DNA of 64,000 nt, from contig CAVWYO010000009.1 in NCBI GenBank assembly GCA_963759235.1, positions 62,001 to 126,000 on the forward strand, read 5' to 3'. The notes below the pieces were generated by a model, which saw only the letters and a program-made list of their open reading frames with translations, was not told the origin of the DNA and did no database searches. Origin of the DNA: Bauldia sp963759235. Lineage in GTDB: Bacteria; Pseudomonadota; Alphaproteobacteria; Rhizobiales; Kaistiaceae. The stretch's first letter is position 1; the number at the start of each line of letters is the position of its first letter. Positions 51,567-61,476 of the stretch are shown piece after piece. The position numbers and the translations under genes were made by a program.

Positions 51567-51813
51567 GGCTGGGGCTGGTTTGCGTGACGTTTTGACCAAT
51601 GTCGGCGAGACCTTCGCGGCTCCCCGGCCGAGGGCCGGGTCGCGCCTCAGGATGGCTGGGCAGGTGTCTTCCGCAAGCGATTCAGGCAAAAGCTCAACGG
51701 CGGGACCAGCCAGGCCATCCCGCAGCGCTTCCGGTGAAGCGGAGCCGCGAAGGACGCACCGACGGCCGATGTCATAGGTGATCGCGGAAGGCCTGTCGAT
51801 TCCGGCCGGCGCG

Positions 51814-53574
51814 TCAGACCGCCTTTTCGGCAACCGGCTCGGTGCTGCCGGCGCTGCCGTCGCTACGCTCGACCGCATAGACGTTGAGCGGGGCGCTCTT
51901 TCCCTTGACCCGGATCGGCTCCATCGCCGTCAGCTTGAAGGCGGTCGCGGCGCCGATCTGCCCGGCGACGGCGTCGGAGACGATGGTCTGCTGCGGCGCG
52001 GCATAGGAGCAGAGCCGGGCGGCGAGGTTCACGTGGTCGCCGAGCACGGTGTAGTCCATGCGCTGTTTCGAGCCCATGGCGCCCATCACCACCTCGCCCA
52101 TGTCGACGCCGATGCCGATGTCGAGGCCCCATTCGGGGTGCTCGCTCGCCTGCTCGACCATCACGTCCTGAATGGCCAGCGAGCAGGCGACGGCGTCGGC
52201 GGCCATGTTCTCCCCCTGGAAGACCGCCATGATCTGGTCGCCGACGAACTTGTCGATGTCGCCGTGGTGCTCGGCGACGAGGTCGGCCTGTCGCTGGAAG
52301 TAGTGGTTCAGCACCTCGACGACCAGCTCCGGGTCGCGCGATTCGGCGAAGGAGGTGTAGCCGCGGATGTCGGCGAAAAGGATCGCCACCTGGCGCCGCT
52401 TGCCGCCGAGCTTGACCCCTTCCTCGTCGGATCGCTGGATGGCGTCGACGGTGCCGGCGGAAACGAACTTGGCGAGCTGGAAGCGCTCGTTGATGTGGAC
52501 GATCATGGTGTTGATGCGCCGGGCAAGGTCGCCAATCTCGTCGCGGCTGTTCACCCCAATGACGCGAGCTTTGAAGTTGCCCTCGCCGACCTCGGTCGCC
52601 GCCACGCCGATCTTGAGGATCGGACGGCTGATGCGGAAGGCGAAGATCACCGCGCCGATCGCCGCGGCGACCAGCCCGACCGCGATCCAGATCGCGAGGC
52701 TCTGGATCATGACGCTGACGGCGAAATAGGCATTGGCTTCGCTCTTCTCGACCAGCACCGCCCAGTCGAGAGACGGGACGAAAGAGAAGGCTCCGAGCCA
52801 GAGCTTTCCATCCGGTCCACTGTAGGATTCGACGGAACTGACCGGCGTGTTCGATGCAAGAAGCGCTTTCGCCTGCTTGACGATCTCGCGGTCGCTGAGG
52901 TCGGCGTTGGCCGGATCGAAAACCCGGTGGCCGGTGCTGTCGACGACGGTGATGGTGCCGGTGCGCTGGAACGGATGGTCGGCGATCGCGGTGGCGAGGC
53001 GCGACAGGTCGATCTTGGCGGAGAACGCCGCGCGCTGCCCGGCGAAAGGAGAATTGAGGGGCAGGAGCAGGGTCGCGAGCCAGGTGTCCGTCTGGGGCAG
53101 ATGCGTGACGTCGATCTGGCTGTCCTTTCCCGAGGCGATGAAGGTGTCGATGGTCTCGGGCGGCACACGCAGCACGGTCAGCGGGTCGAGCGAAGCCGCC
53201 TTCAGCCGGTCGGCGAAATCCTGCTGGGTCACCACCGGCGAGAGTTTCGACCCGACGATCGAGATCTGGAGCGCCACGACGTCGGGCAGGTCGGCGATGC
53301 CGTGGCGAAGCAGGGCGATCTTCTCCTGGGGGCCGAGCGCCGGGTCGTCGACCGCGTTGCGGATGAGCTGGATCGACGCCATCCAGGCATTGTTGATCTG
53401 GGAATCGATCTCGTCGGTAATCTGGCTTGCCGTGGTGACCAGTTGGTCGTTGGCCGAGCTCTTCATCTCGTCGCGGGCGATGCGAATCAGCGACTGCCCG
53501 GCGATGAGCAGCGGGATGATGGCGATGACGACCGCGAAAAGCAGAAGCTTGTTGCGAAGATTAAGCCTCGGCAT
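51814..53574 (-). CDS. dCache-HAMP class III adenylate cyclase
   Basis: 586 residues from the ATG at 53574. An N-terminal helix (about 11-32) and a second helix (about 297-323) enclose a periplasmic double-Cache sensor. A HAMP linker follows (RISRPILKIGVAATEVGEGN). The cyclase domain (about 395-560) has ILFADIRGYTSFAE (first metal Asp), IDKFVGDQIMAVFQ (Lys for adenine, second Asp) and MDYTVLGDHVNLAARL. The K and D in the selectivity positions suggest ATP rather than GTP. It starts 26 nt after the PKD-repeat gene and is the last gene of that operon, so its ligand may be a signal linked to the two exported proteins. Confidence 0.92.
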   Translation of the reverse strand: MPRLNLRNKLLLFAVVIAIIPLLIAGQSLIRIARDEMKSSANDQLVTTASQITDEIDSQINNAWMASIQLIRNAVDDPALGPQEKIALLRHGIADLPDVVALQISIVGSKLSPVVTQQDFADRLKAASLDPLTVLRVPPETIDTFIASGKDSQIDVTHLPQTDTWLATLLLPLNSPFAGQRAAFSAKIDLSRLATAIADHPFQRTGTITVVDSTGHRVFDPANADLSDREIVKQAKALLASNTPVSSVESYSGPDGKLWLGAFSFVPSLDWAVLVEKSEANAYFAVSVMIQSLAIWIAVGLVAAAIGAVIFAFRISRPILKIGVAATEVGEGNFKARVIGVNSRDEIGDLARRINTMIVHINERFQLAKFVSAGTVDAIQRSDEEGVKLGGKRRQVAILFADIRGYTSFAESRDPELVVEVLNHYFQRQADLVAEHHGDIDKFVGDQIMAVFQGENMAADAVACSLAIQDVMVEQASEHPEWGLDIGIGVDMGEVVMGAMGSKQRMDYTVLGDHVNLAARLCSYAAPQQTIVSDAVAGQIGAATAFKLTAMEPIRVKGKSAPLNVYAVERSDGSAGSTEPVAEKAV

Positions 53575-53599
53575 GGCGCGCTTCCGGCGCCTATGGCGC

Positions 53600-56500
53600 C
53601 TACCTCTCCCGAGCGGTGATGTGCACCGTAGTCGAAGCGGTGCCGCAGGCAAGGCCCGTGGTGTCGCTCACGGTGAGAGTCACCGGGATGTCGCCGGCGG
53701 TGGTGAGGGTATGGCGGACCCGCTCGCCGATCTCGGTGGCGGTGCCGATCTGCCAGGAGTGGCTGAGCGCCTGACCGTCGGGATCGACGGAAGCGGAGCC
53801 GTCGAGGAGGATCGCGTCGTTGGCGCCGCCGATCCACACTTCGCGGTCGACGCCGGCATTGGCGACCGGGGTGGCGTCGACCATCACCGTCATGGTGTCG
53901 GTGGTGGCCGAGCAGCTCGAGCCGGCGTCGTCGATCACCGTCAGCTTCACCGGATAGGTGCCCGGCTTGGCGAAGACATGATCGACCTTACTGCCGTCCG
54001 CCGTGCCGCCGTCGCCGAAATCCCATTGATAGGCGGTGATCGTGCCGTCGGGGTCCTTCGATTCGCCGGCGTCGAAGGCGACCGTGTCGCCGGGACACGC
54101 CATCTGGTCGGGGCCGGCCTCGGCATGGGGCGGCTGGTTGACGTGGACGATGCGGGTCGCCTGCTGACGGCTGTTCAACTGGCCGTTGCCGTCATCGGCA
54201 AGCAGCAGCAGGCTGTACCAGCCCGGGCTCGCATAAGCGTGCGACGCTTCGGCGGAATCGGCCTTGGCGCCGTCGCCGAAGGCCCAACCGAAGCTCGCCC
54301 GGTCACCGCCAGCGGTTCCGTCGGCCCGCCACGCGACCGTCTCGGCGACGCAGGCGACGGCCGGGCCGTCGATGGCCGGCGCCGGGGCCGGATTGACGGT
54401 GACGGCCACCACGTCACTGGCCGAGGAGTTGGCGAGGTCGGCGTCGTCGCGGACGGTCAGCTTCGCCTCATAGGTTCCGGCTTGCCGATAGCGGTGGCGC
54501 GCCTCGATGCCGGTCGCGGTGGCGCCGTCGCCGAAGTCCCATTCATAGGAGACGATGCCGCCGTCCGGATCGCCCGACGCCGAACCGTCGAAAACCACCG
54601 CCTCGTCGATGGCGGCCTCTCTGTCGGCGCCGGCGTCGGCCACCGGCGGCGCGTTGACGGTGATCAGGTGCTGGGTCGAGATCTTCTGGCAGGTCGGCGA
54701 GGTCGAATCGCTGGCAAGCGTCAGCGAGACCGGATAGGTGCCGGCCTTGGCGTAGCGGTGCGAGACGCTGACGCCGCTCGCCGTCTCGCCGTCGCCAAAG
54801 TCCCACTGGTAGCCGGTGATCTTGCCGTCGGTCATGTAGGACTGCGAAGCGTCGAAGGTCGTCGTCTCGGTGATCGGCACCGCCGACGGGGCGTCGATGA
54901 CCGGCACCGGGCCCTCGATGATCGTCACCTTGATCTCGTCGCTGGAGGTGGCCGAACAGATGCCCGCCTTCTCGCCTTCGATGTTGAGGAAGACGCGGTA
55001 GACGCCGGGCCGGTCATAGATGTGGACCGGCGTCTCGCCGCCGCCGGAATTGCCGTCGCCGAAGTCCCAGGTGAAGCTGTTGACCACCCCGTCGATGTCG
55101 GTGGAGGCGGAGCCGTCGAAGGCGACCTCCGCCCTGGCGCAGGCGAGAATGTCGGTGCCGGCATGGGCGACCGGGCCCTGGTCGACGCGGACGGCGAGCT
55201 CGGACGACGTGGTGTCGTTGGGCAGGCCGGAATCATCCTTGACCGTCAGCTTGACCGGATAGGTGCCGCCCTTCGAATAGGTCTTGGTCGGGTTGACGAT
55301 GTCGGAGCCGGTGCCGTCGCCGAAGCTCCACGCGTAGCGGAGCACGCCGCCTTCCGGATCGGAGGAGCGGCTGCCGTCGAGGACGACGATGTCGCCGGTG
55401 CACACCCGCTGGTTCTCGCCGGCCACCGCCACCGGGGCGCGATTGATCTTCACGTCGATCGCCGTCCGCGCCGTGGCGTTGGAAAGCCCGGTGCCGTCGT
55501 CGACCACCAGCACGACCGGGTAGCTGCCGCCCTGGTCATAAGTGTGGGTGACGACCGCGCCCTCGGCCTTGGCGCCGTCGCCGAAGTCCCAGGAATAGGT
55601 CAGCGGATTGCCGTCGCCGTCGACGGAACGGGTGCCGTCGAGGGTGACGGTCGACTTGTCGGTGAAGATATCGGGACCGGCGTCGGCCACCGGCTGGTGG
55701 TTGACCGCGATCTGCAGCGAATCGGTCGCCACCGCGTTCACCGCACCGCTGTCGTCGGTGACAGTGAGCTGGGCGGTATAGATGCCAGGCTTGTCGAAGG
55801 TGCGGGCGATCTCGGCGCCTTCGATCGGCTGGTCGAGGTCGCTGAAATCCCAGCGGTAGCTGATCAACCGGCCGTCGGTGTCGAAGGAGTCGGCCGCGGA
55901 AAACTTGATCTCTTCGCCAGGCGCCGAAGCGACGTCGGGGCCGGCGACGGCGACCGGCTGCCGGTTGACGAAGACGGTCGTCTCGTCGTGATCGATCGCC
56001 TCCGACTGCCCGGTGTTGTCGATCACCGTCATGCGGACGAGGTAGGTGCCGGGCTCGGCAAAGGCGTGGCGGACGACCTGACCGGTGGCGGTGGCGCCGT
56101 CGCGGAAGTCCCACTGGTACTCAGCGATGCTGCCGTCCGGATCGAGCGAGCGCGAGCCCTGGAAGGTCAGGGTTTCGCCCGGCGCGCCGATCAGGTCCGG
56201 GCCGGCGTCGGCGATCGGCCGGGCGTTGACGATCACCTCCATCATGTCGCTGGCGCTGGAGCGGACGGTCCCAGAAGCGTCGGTGACCGTCAGCTTGACG
56301 TCATAGGTGCCGGGCTTGGCGTAGACGTGGGAGGGCGTCGGGCCGTCGCCGGTCTGGCCGTCGCCGAAGTCCCATTGGTAGAGCGCGACCTTGTCGTCGA
56401 GGTCGGTCGAGCCGCTGCCGTCGAAGGCGACCTCGCTGGCGGTGACCAGCTGATCCGGGCCGGCATTGGCGACCGGCGGTTCGTTGACCCGGACCCACAG

Positions 56501-58432
56501 CCTATCGGTGGCCGTACTGGTGTCGGTGGTGGAGTCGTCGGTGATCGTCAAAGTCACGGTGTAGACGCCCGACTGGGCATAGCTGTGGGTCGTCTGGGCG
56601 CCGCCGCCGGTCGCGCCGTCGCCGAAATTCCATTCATAGGAGATCAGCCGGCCGTCGCGGTCGAAGCTCGCGCCGGCGTCGAAATGGGTCGGCTCCTCGA
56701 TGGCAACGGATTTGTCGTCGCCCGCCGCGGCGATCGGCGGATCGTTGACGATGACGGTGAGGATATCGGTGTCGCCGCTGTTGGCGACGTCGGAGTTGTC
56801 GCGGACGTTGAGCGTGACGGTATAGGTGCCCGGCTTCGCATAGCTGTGGGGGACCGTCGCGCCGGTGCCGGTCTGGCCGTCGCCGAAATCCCAATTGTAG
56901 GTGACGATGGTGCCGTCGGAATCGGTGCTGGCGCCGGCATCGAAGACGGTTTCCTCACCGATCGAGATGCGCCGGTCGGGCCCGGCGGCGGCAACCGGCT
57001 TGGCGTTGACGCGGACCGCGAACTCCTCGGAGGCGGTGTTGCAGGGATGGCCGGAGTCGTCGATGACGGTGTGCTTGACGGTGTAGGTGCCGGGTTCGGC
57101 ATAAGCATGGGTGACGGTGGGGCCTTCGACGGTCGTGCCGTCGCCGAAGTCCCATATGTTGTGGGCGATCTGCCACTGGCGGGCGGTCGACGGCGCGCCG
57201 TCGAAGGTGTTGGTCTCGCCGGCGGCGACGAGGGTGCGCTTCTCCGATCCGGCGACCGGCGGATTCTTGACGAAGACCGGGATGTTTTCCGCCGAACCGT
57301 TGCCGAGCTGCGGGGCGTTGTCGAACACCTCCAGGATGGCGGTGAAATGCCCTTCCTCCTGGTACTGGTGGACGGTGGTGATCGCCTGTTCGCTCTGGCC
57401 GTCGCCGAAGTACCAGACATAGCTGAGCGGGTCGCCTTCCGGATCGGAGGACACCGCGCCGCTGAACTTGACCGTCGTGCAGGTGCCCATGGTGTCGGCG
57501 ACGCCGAAGGCGCGCGGCCTGCCGTTCAGGTCGAAGATGCGGGGCGGCAGGTCGAACGGGATCAATTCGCCGGCCTGGGTGGTGACGTAGAACGTCGCGT
57601 CGTTGGGGTATTCGTGACCGCCGCTCAGCGTGACGGCGGCCATCTTGCCGCGATCGTTCGGCCGGATCGGCACCGTCGTCACCGCCCAGTCGCCCTGGCC
57701 GGACGCCTCGAGCGGGTAGGAGACGAACTTGGTGGTGAGGAACGCCTCGCCGGCGGCGGCGTCGAAATTGCCGACGGTGATCGCCTCGGCGTCGTCCGGC
57801 ACCATGAAGCGCAATTCGGTGATGACCCCGCGGCGCGGCATGCGGGCGCTGGTGGTGTAGGAGAAGATGCTGAGGCCTTCCGGCGCGACGTTGTCGTTGG
57901 TGTCGCTGCTCAGCGTCACGTCGTAGACGTTGCCGTCATCGCCGTGGGTGCCCTCGACGAGGAGGCGAAAGACGATGCGGTCGTCCACCCGGTCGCCCTG
58001 AGCCGGATCGACCTCGGCAATCGTCACCCACTTGCCGTCGGTGTTGCGGTCGACGCGGTAGGCGACGTCGGCCAGCAGATCGCCCGCCGTCCGCTCGGCG
58101 TCGCTGATCGTCTTGAAGTCCGCCGGCGGGGGCACGTAGGCGCCCGGTCCGCCGAACACGGCGTAGCGCATGCGGGTATTGGCATGGCCCTCGACCTGGT
58201 CGAAAGCCCCGCCGGTGTCGGGATCGAACACCCTGACATAAAGCTTTCCCGAGGCGGTGGCGGGAACGCTGAGATAGATCACCTGAGCGTGGTCGTTATC
58301 GCCCTGACGCGGAGCCGCCAGCTTGCCGTAGGTGACAAGCAGCGGTTGCGTCGCGTCCTGGGCCGCCGCGGCCGCCGGTATCAGCGCGGCGGCCGCCAGA
58401 GCCAGGACTGCGAATTTGGTGGAACGGCGCAT
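53600..58432 (-). CDS. Large exported PKD-repeat protein (about 15 PKD domains)
   Basis: 1610 residues. The start at 58432 gives a clean signal peptide (MRRSTKFAVLALAAAALIPA, cut near AAAQ). The first 270 residues are a non-repeated beta-rich region. Then about 15 PKD-type Ig-like domains of roughly 85-95 residues each follow; most carry the core WDFGDG or close variants (WYFGDG, WDFRDG, WDFSDL, WAFGDG). No membrane anchor, LPXTG or autotransporter domain is seen at the end (LACGTASTTVHITARER). PKD arrays mediate protein-protein or polysaccharide contacts outside the cell. It lies between the LysM-FecR gene and the cyclase gene, with gaps of 31 and 25 nt. Confidence 0.92.
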   Translation of the reverse strand: MRRSTKFAVLALAAAALIPAAAAAQDATQPLLVTYGKLAAPRQGDNDHAQVIYLSVPATASGKLYVRVFDPDTGGAFDQVEGHANTRMRYAVFGGPGAYVPPPADFKTISDAERTAGDLLADVAYRVDRNTDGKWVTIAEVDPAQGDRVDDRIVFRLLVEGTHGDDGNVYDVTLSSDTNDNVAPEGLSIFSYTTSARMPRRGVITELRFMVPDDAEAITVGNFDAAAGEAFLTTKFVSYPLEASGQGDWAVTTVPIRPNDRGKMAAVTLSGGHEYPNDATFYVTTQAGELIPFDLPPRIFDLNGRPRAFGVADTMGTCTTVKFSGAVSSDPEGDPLSYVWYFGDGQSEQAITTVHQYQEEGHFTAILEVFDNAPQLGNGSAENIPVFVKNPPVAGSEKRTLVAAGETNTFDGAPSTARQWQIAHNIWDFGDGTTVEGPTVTHAYAEPGTYTVKHTVIDDSGHPCNTASEEFAVRVNAKPVAAAGPDRRISIGEETVFDAGASTDSDGTIVTYNWDFGDGQTGTGATVPHSYAKPGTYTVTLNVRDNSDVANSGDTDILTVIVNDPPIAAAGDDKSVAIEEPTHFDAGASFDRDGRLISYEWNFGDGATGGGAQTTHSYAQSGVYTVTLTITDDSTTDTSTATDRLWVRVNEPPVANAGPDQLVTASEVAFDGSGSTDLDDKVALYQWDFGDGQTGDGPTPSHVYAKPGTYDVKLTVTDASGTVRSSASDMMEVIVNARPIADAGPDLIGAPGETLTFQGSRSLDPDGSIAEYQWDFRDGATATGQVVRHAFAEPGTYLVRMTVIDNTGQSEAIDHDETTVFVNRQPVAVAGPDVASAPGEEIKFSAADSFDTDGRLISYRWDFSDLDQPIEGAEIARTFDKPGIYTAQLTVTDDSGAVNAVATDSLQIAVNHQPVADAGPDIFTDKSTVTLDGTRSVDGDGNPLTYSWDFGDGAKAEGAVVTHTYDQGGSYPVVLVVDDGTGLSNATARTAIDVKINRAPVAVAGENQRVCTGDIVVLDGSRSSDPEGGVLRYAWSFGDGTGSDIVNPTKTYSKGGTYPVKLTVKDDSGLPNDTTSSELAVRVDQGPVAHAGTDILACARAEVAFDGSASTDIDGVVNSFTWDFGDGNSGGGETPVHIYDRPGVYRVFLNIEGEKAGICSATSSDEIKVTIIEGPVPVIDAPSAVPITETTTFDASQSYMTDGKITGYQWDFGDGETASGVSVSHRYAKAGTYPVSLTLASDSTSPTCQKISTQHLITVNAPPVADAGADREAAIDEAVVFDGSASGDPDGGIVSYEWDFGDGATATGIEARHRYRQAGTYEAKLTVRDDADLANSSASDVVAVTVNPAPAPAIDGPAVACVAETVAWRADGTAGGDRASFGWAFGDGAKADSAEASHAYASPGWYSLLLLADDGNGQLNSRQQATRIVHVNQPPHAEAGPDQMACPGDTVAFDAGESKDPDGTITAYQWDFGDGGTADGSKVDHVFAKPGTYPVKLTVIDDAGSSCSATTDTMTVMVDATPVANAGVDREVWIGGANDAILLDGSASVDPDGQALSHSWQIGTATEIGERVRHTLTTAGDIPVTLTVSDTTGLACGTASTTVHITARER

Positions 58433-58463
58433 CAGGCTTGTCTCGTGTTCGGGGTCCGGGGGA

Positions 58464-60851
58464 TCACTGAATCTGGAAGACCCGGCTGTTGCCGGCGTCG
58501 TCCTGGAGTTCGATCTGAGCAAGGCGGGCCGTCGCCAACATCTCCTGGGGGATGACGACCGAGCCCTGGTAGCGCTGCGCGGCGCGATTGTAGCGAAGGT
58601 AGCCGGTGTAATTCTGATCGCCGGCGACGACGACGAAAGGTGCCGCCTTGGCGAGACCGCTGGCGTCCTCGGCGACTACCTCGATCGCCAGCACCGCCTG
58701 GCCGCCGCTGTCTGCCGGGGCGCCGCCGGCACTGACCAGCTTCGGCGGATCCTGGTCGAGGATGACCACCGACTTGTCGACCTTGACGTTGCCGGCCGGG
58801 TCGGTGGCGATCAGATCGACGGCGTTGCTGCCGGGCTGGAGAGACACCGTCTCATCGAAGCGGCCGCCGTCAAGTGTCAGCTCCGTGCCGTTCAGCGTCA
58901 GCGTCGCGTCGGGGTCGGTGGTGCCGGCGATGCGGATCGTCGCATCGGCGGTCAGGCGCGGCGGGAACTGGTCGAGGACGATCTCGGGAGCCTGCCGGTC
59001 GACCGTCACGGCAAAATTCTCGACGGTGGTGAAGCCGGACGGGGCGATGACGGCGAAGCCGAACGTTTCGTCGTCGCCGGTGAGCGGAACGTTGACGCGG
59101 AAGACCCCATCGCCGCCGCTAACCGCCGAGGCGCGGACGGCATCGGCGGAGCGCACCTCGATCTGGGCATTGGGCGTGGTGGTGCCGTTCAGCGAGATGA
59201 CGTCGCCATTGGCGAGGAAGTGGAGGGGCGCGGTGCGGCGGATCGCCGGATCGAACGCGACCACCGAGGCCTCGTCCGGCATATAGACGAAACGCCGCTC
59301 CTGGGTCGTCTCGTTGCCGGCCGGATCGGTGGCGACGAAGGTCAAGGTGTTGTCGCCGGTGGCGGCGTCGATGGTTGTCGCGAAGCCGCCGTTCGCGTCG
59401 ACCGCGACGGGCGCGCCGTTGATGGTCACCACCGCGCCCGGCTCGCTCTCGCCGGTGACGGACAGCGAGGCCTTGCGGAGGATCACGCCCGGGGCGGGGC
59501 TTTCGATCTTGAGGAAGGGCGGCGTGTTGTCGGGCGCGACGCGGAAACTGAACGCATCGCTCCGCACGCCCGGCAGGCCGAAGCCGTCGAGGGCCGAGAC
59601 GCGCCAGAAGTATTCGCCGATGTCGAGCGGCTTGGTGGTCTGGGTCGGCCCGGCGACGCCGAAATCGTTCTCGACGATGCGATCGAAGTTCTGGTCGGTC
59701 GAAATCTCGATCCAGTAGCCGGCCGCCCCGTCGACCGGCGACCAGGCGAGCTCGGGGGTCGTCACATAGACGCTGGCGTTGTCGGCCGGCGCCGACAGTT
59801 GCGGCGTCGGCAGCACGGCGAGCTTCTCCCGGGGCTTCTTGCCCTGGTCGACGACGGTGCCCTCGTTCTTGCCGAGGGTGACGGTCCCGCCGGCCGCGGC
59901 AACCGCGACCGGCCGCTCGTCGTAGTTGGCGAATTTGGCGCTGTCCTTGGCGTTGCTCACCCAGAAATTGCCGGAGTCGATCACCGCGTTGACGTTCGGA
60001 ATCTCGACGTCGAAATGGCTTCGGTCATTGCCGTCGCCGGAGAGCAGCGCATAGAAGTCGCCTTCGACCAGGCTGACCTTGGCCTCCTCGGTCTTGTTGA
60101 GCGGATCGAACCGCATCTGCCTGATGATGGCGTTGGAGTTGGCGTTGAGCCGAAGGCGGCTGGCGTCGCGGAAGGTGATCTGCGCGGTCGAGTCGGAAAG
60201 GGTGCGGACCTTCTCCTCCTCGATGAGGATCGTCCTCAGCTGCAGGCCGCGCCAGGAGAGATCTTCCGGCCGCTGTCCTTCGACGGCGCCGGAGCGGTCG
60301 GAAACCAGAGCCTCCGCCGCCTGATCGCGGTTGGCCTTGGAGATGGCGATCGCCGAGGTCGCCTGGTCGAACGAGGCAAGGGCAAGGTCCTTGGTCTCGA
60401 TCCATTGACGCGCCACCCGTTTCTCGAGCGCCTGCTCGTGCAGGTCGAGCGCCCGGCCGATTTCATCCGGCGCGAAGATCTGGGCACCGGCGAGATTGGC
60501 TTTCTGGATCTGCCCGAGCGCCTCGATCAGCGCCTGATTGGCGGTGGTGATCTCGCTGACCGGGATCTTGAGCTCCATGCCGGGATGAAGGTCGGCGATC
60601 GACTCGACGCCGGAGGAGCGGAGAATCTCCGGCCAGAGGTCGGGATCGCTCAGATATTTCTCCGCGACCTGCCGGATCGTTTCGTCGCTGCCGATGGTTA
60701 CGGTGATGTAGTCGCCGTCCTGGGCTCGGGCGGCCGCGCCCAGCCACATCGTCGCAAGGGCGGCGCCAACCAGGGCGGCCCTCAGACAGCCGAAAAGCAA
60801 TCCCCGCGCTGGTTCCTCGCCGCCGAAGACCCTTCGCAACACCCGGCACAT
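58464..60851 (-). CDS. Exported LysM-FecR-Ig repeat protein
   Basis: 795 residues. A signal peptide spans about 1-44 (ending AAARAQ). A LysM-like module follows at 46-96 (YITVTIGSDETIRQVAEKYL, then WPEILRSSGV and LHPGMELKIP), then a helical region to about 200. A FecR domain at about 205-330 has the pattern VRTLSDSTAQITFRDASRLR and NANSNAIIR. After a low-complexity linker come Ig/FN3-like domains, one with ELAWSPVDGAAGYWIEISTD and several bacterial Ig repeats (TDPAGNE, TDPDATLTLNG, DQDPPKLVSAGG). LysM suggests peptidoglycan contact, and FecR domains of this class occur in exported proteins next to cyclases. It is the first gene of the three-gene operon. Confidence 0.88.
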   Translation of the reverse strand: MCRVLRRVFGGEEPARGLLFGCLRAALVGAALATMWLGAAARAQDGDYITVTIGSDETIRQVAEKYLSDPDLWPEILRSSGVESIADLHPGMELKIPVSEITTANQALIEALGQIQKANLAGAQIFAPDEIGRALDLHEQALEKRVARQWIETKDLALASFDQATSAIAISKANRDQAAEALVSDRSGAVEGQRPEDLSWRGLQLRTILIEEEKVRTLSDSTAQITFRDASRLRLNANSNAIIRQMRFDPLNKTEEAKVSLVEGDFYALLSGDGNDRSHFDVEIPNVNAVIDSGNFWVSNAKDSAKFANYDERPVAVAAAGGTVTLGKNEGTVVDQGKKPREKLAVLPTPQLSAPADNASVYVTTPELAWSPVDGAAGYWIEISTDQNFDRIVENDFGVAGPTQTTKPLDIGEYFWRVSALDGFGLPGVRSDAFSFRVAPDNTPPFLKIESPAPGVILRKASLSVTGESEPGAVVTINGAPVAVDANGGFATTIDAATGDNTLTFVATDPAGNETTQERRFVYMPDEASVVAFDPAIRRTAPLHFLANGDVISLNGTTTPNAQIEVRSADAVRASAVSGGDGVFRVNVPLTGDDETFGFAVIAPSGFTTVENFAVTVDRQAPEIVLDQFPPRLTADATIRIAGTTDPDATLTLNGTELTLDGGRFDETVSLQPGSNAVDLIATDPAGNVKVDKSVVILDQDPPKLVSAGGAPADSGGQAVLAIEVVAEDASGLAKAAPFVVVAGDQNYTGYLRYNRAAQRYQGSVVIPQEMLATARLAQIELQDDAGNSRVFQIQ

Positions 60852-61042
60852 GCTTCCGCCGTCCCGTTCCCCTCACCGGGGGTTTAGTCCGCCTCGCCTC
60901 GGGATTTAAGCAAGCATGCCGGCGACTTAATTGCAATTCGTTCGCCCGCACATTGTGAACCAATATGAGGCTTTCGAGCCGCCGCCGATCGGGCCGGGCG
61001 ACCGCGGGGAATTGCCGGGGCCGGGCCAAATTAAAGCTTTCT

Positions 61043-61068
61043 GGAACATTTCCGGCTATCCTCCGGTT
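61043..61068 (+). promoter_or_regulatory. Candidate EcfG (general stress response) promoter
   Basis: GGAAC (61043-61047), a 17-nt spacer and GGTT (61065-61068) differ by one base from the alphaproteobacterial EcfG consensus GGAAC-N16/17-CGTT. The DUF883-like start codon is 60 nt downstream. DUF883/ElaB-like genes are frequent members of this stress regulon. Confidence 0.55.
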
Positions 61069-61127
61069 GAATATCCGCCCGACAAAGAAGCATATCCCGC
61101 AATGGACGGGGCGAGAGGGAGACAGTC

Positions 61128-61469
61128 ATGGCTACCAGTGCGGACAAGGAAATGGCCGAAAGCCTCGACAGGATTCGCGCCGATATCGCGGCCCTGTCGG
61201 ATACCGTGAAGACTTTGGTGTCGGATACCGCCGGCATCCAGTCGACGCTGAAGACCAAGCTGAACGACACCGCCCGGCACGCCGCGTCCATAGGCGAGAA
61301 GGCCATTCACGAGGCGACCGACATGGGCAGCGAAGCGTTCCACGCCGCCGCCAAGCACGCGACGGAGGCGGTCGAAAATATCGAAGTGAAGATCACCCGC
61401 AATCCGATGACCTCGGTCATGATCGCGCTGGGACTGGGGTTCGCGATCGGCCTTCTCCATCGCCGGTGA
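61128..61469 (+). CDS. DUF883/ElaB-like stress protein with C-terminal membrane anchor
   Basis: 113 residues, ATG at 61128 after GGGAGA. A long amphipathic helical region (about 5-88) rich in A, T, D and K ends in the family motif ITRNPMTSVMIALGLGFAIG and a basic terminus LLHRR. The single C-terminal helix would tether it to the inner membrane. The E. coli relatives ElaB/YqjD bind ribosomes in stationary phase; the role here is inferred from family. The next gene starts 8 nt later, and a possible EcfG promoter lies upstream. Confidence 0.85.
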   Translation: MATSADKEMAESLDRIRADIAALSDTVKTLVSDTAGIQSTLKTKLNDTARHAASIGEKAIHEATDMGSEAFHAAAKHATEAVENIEVKITRNPMTSVMIALGLGFAIGLLHRR

Positions 61470-61476
61470 CGGAGCC

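Noticed and set aside
53600..57500. Regularly spaced similar DNA segments that could suggest a CRISPR or tandem repeat array
   Set aside because: The periodicity is about 260-280 bp and is explained by PKD domain coding; no short identical repeats with unique spacers occur anywhere in the window.
52847..58555. A 1902-codon open frame on the plus strand opposite the PKD gene
   Set aside because: It is the antisense shadow of a repetitive high-GC gene. Its product is low-complexity Gly/Val/Asp/Arg text without domains, while the minus strand has signal peptide and PKD motifs.
58332..60887. An 851-codon plus-strand frame opposite the FecR gene
   Set aside because: Same antisense effect; no motif, no ribosome binding site, biased composition.
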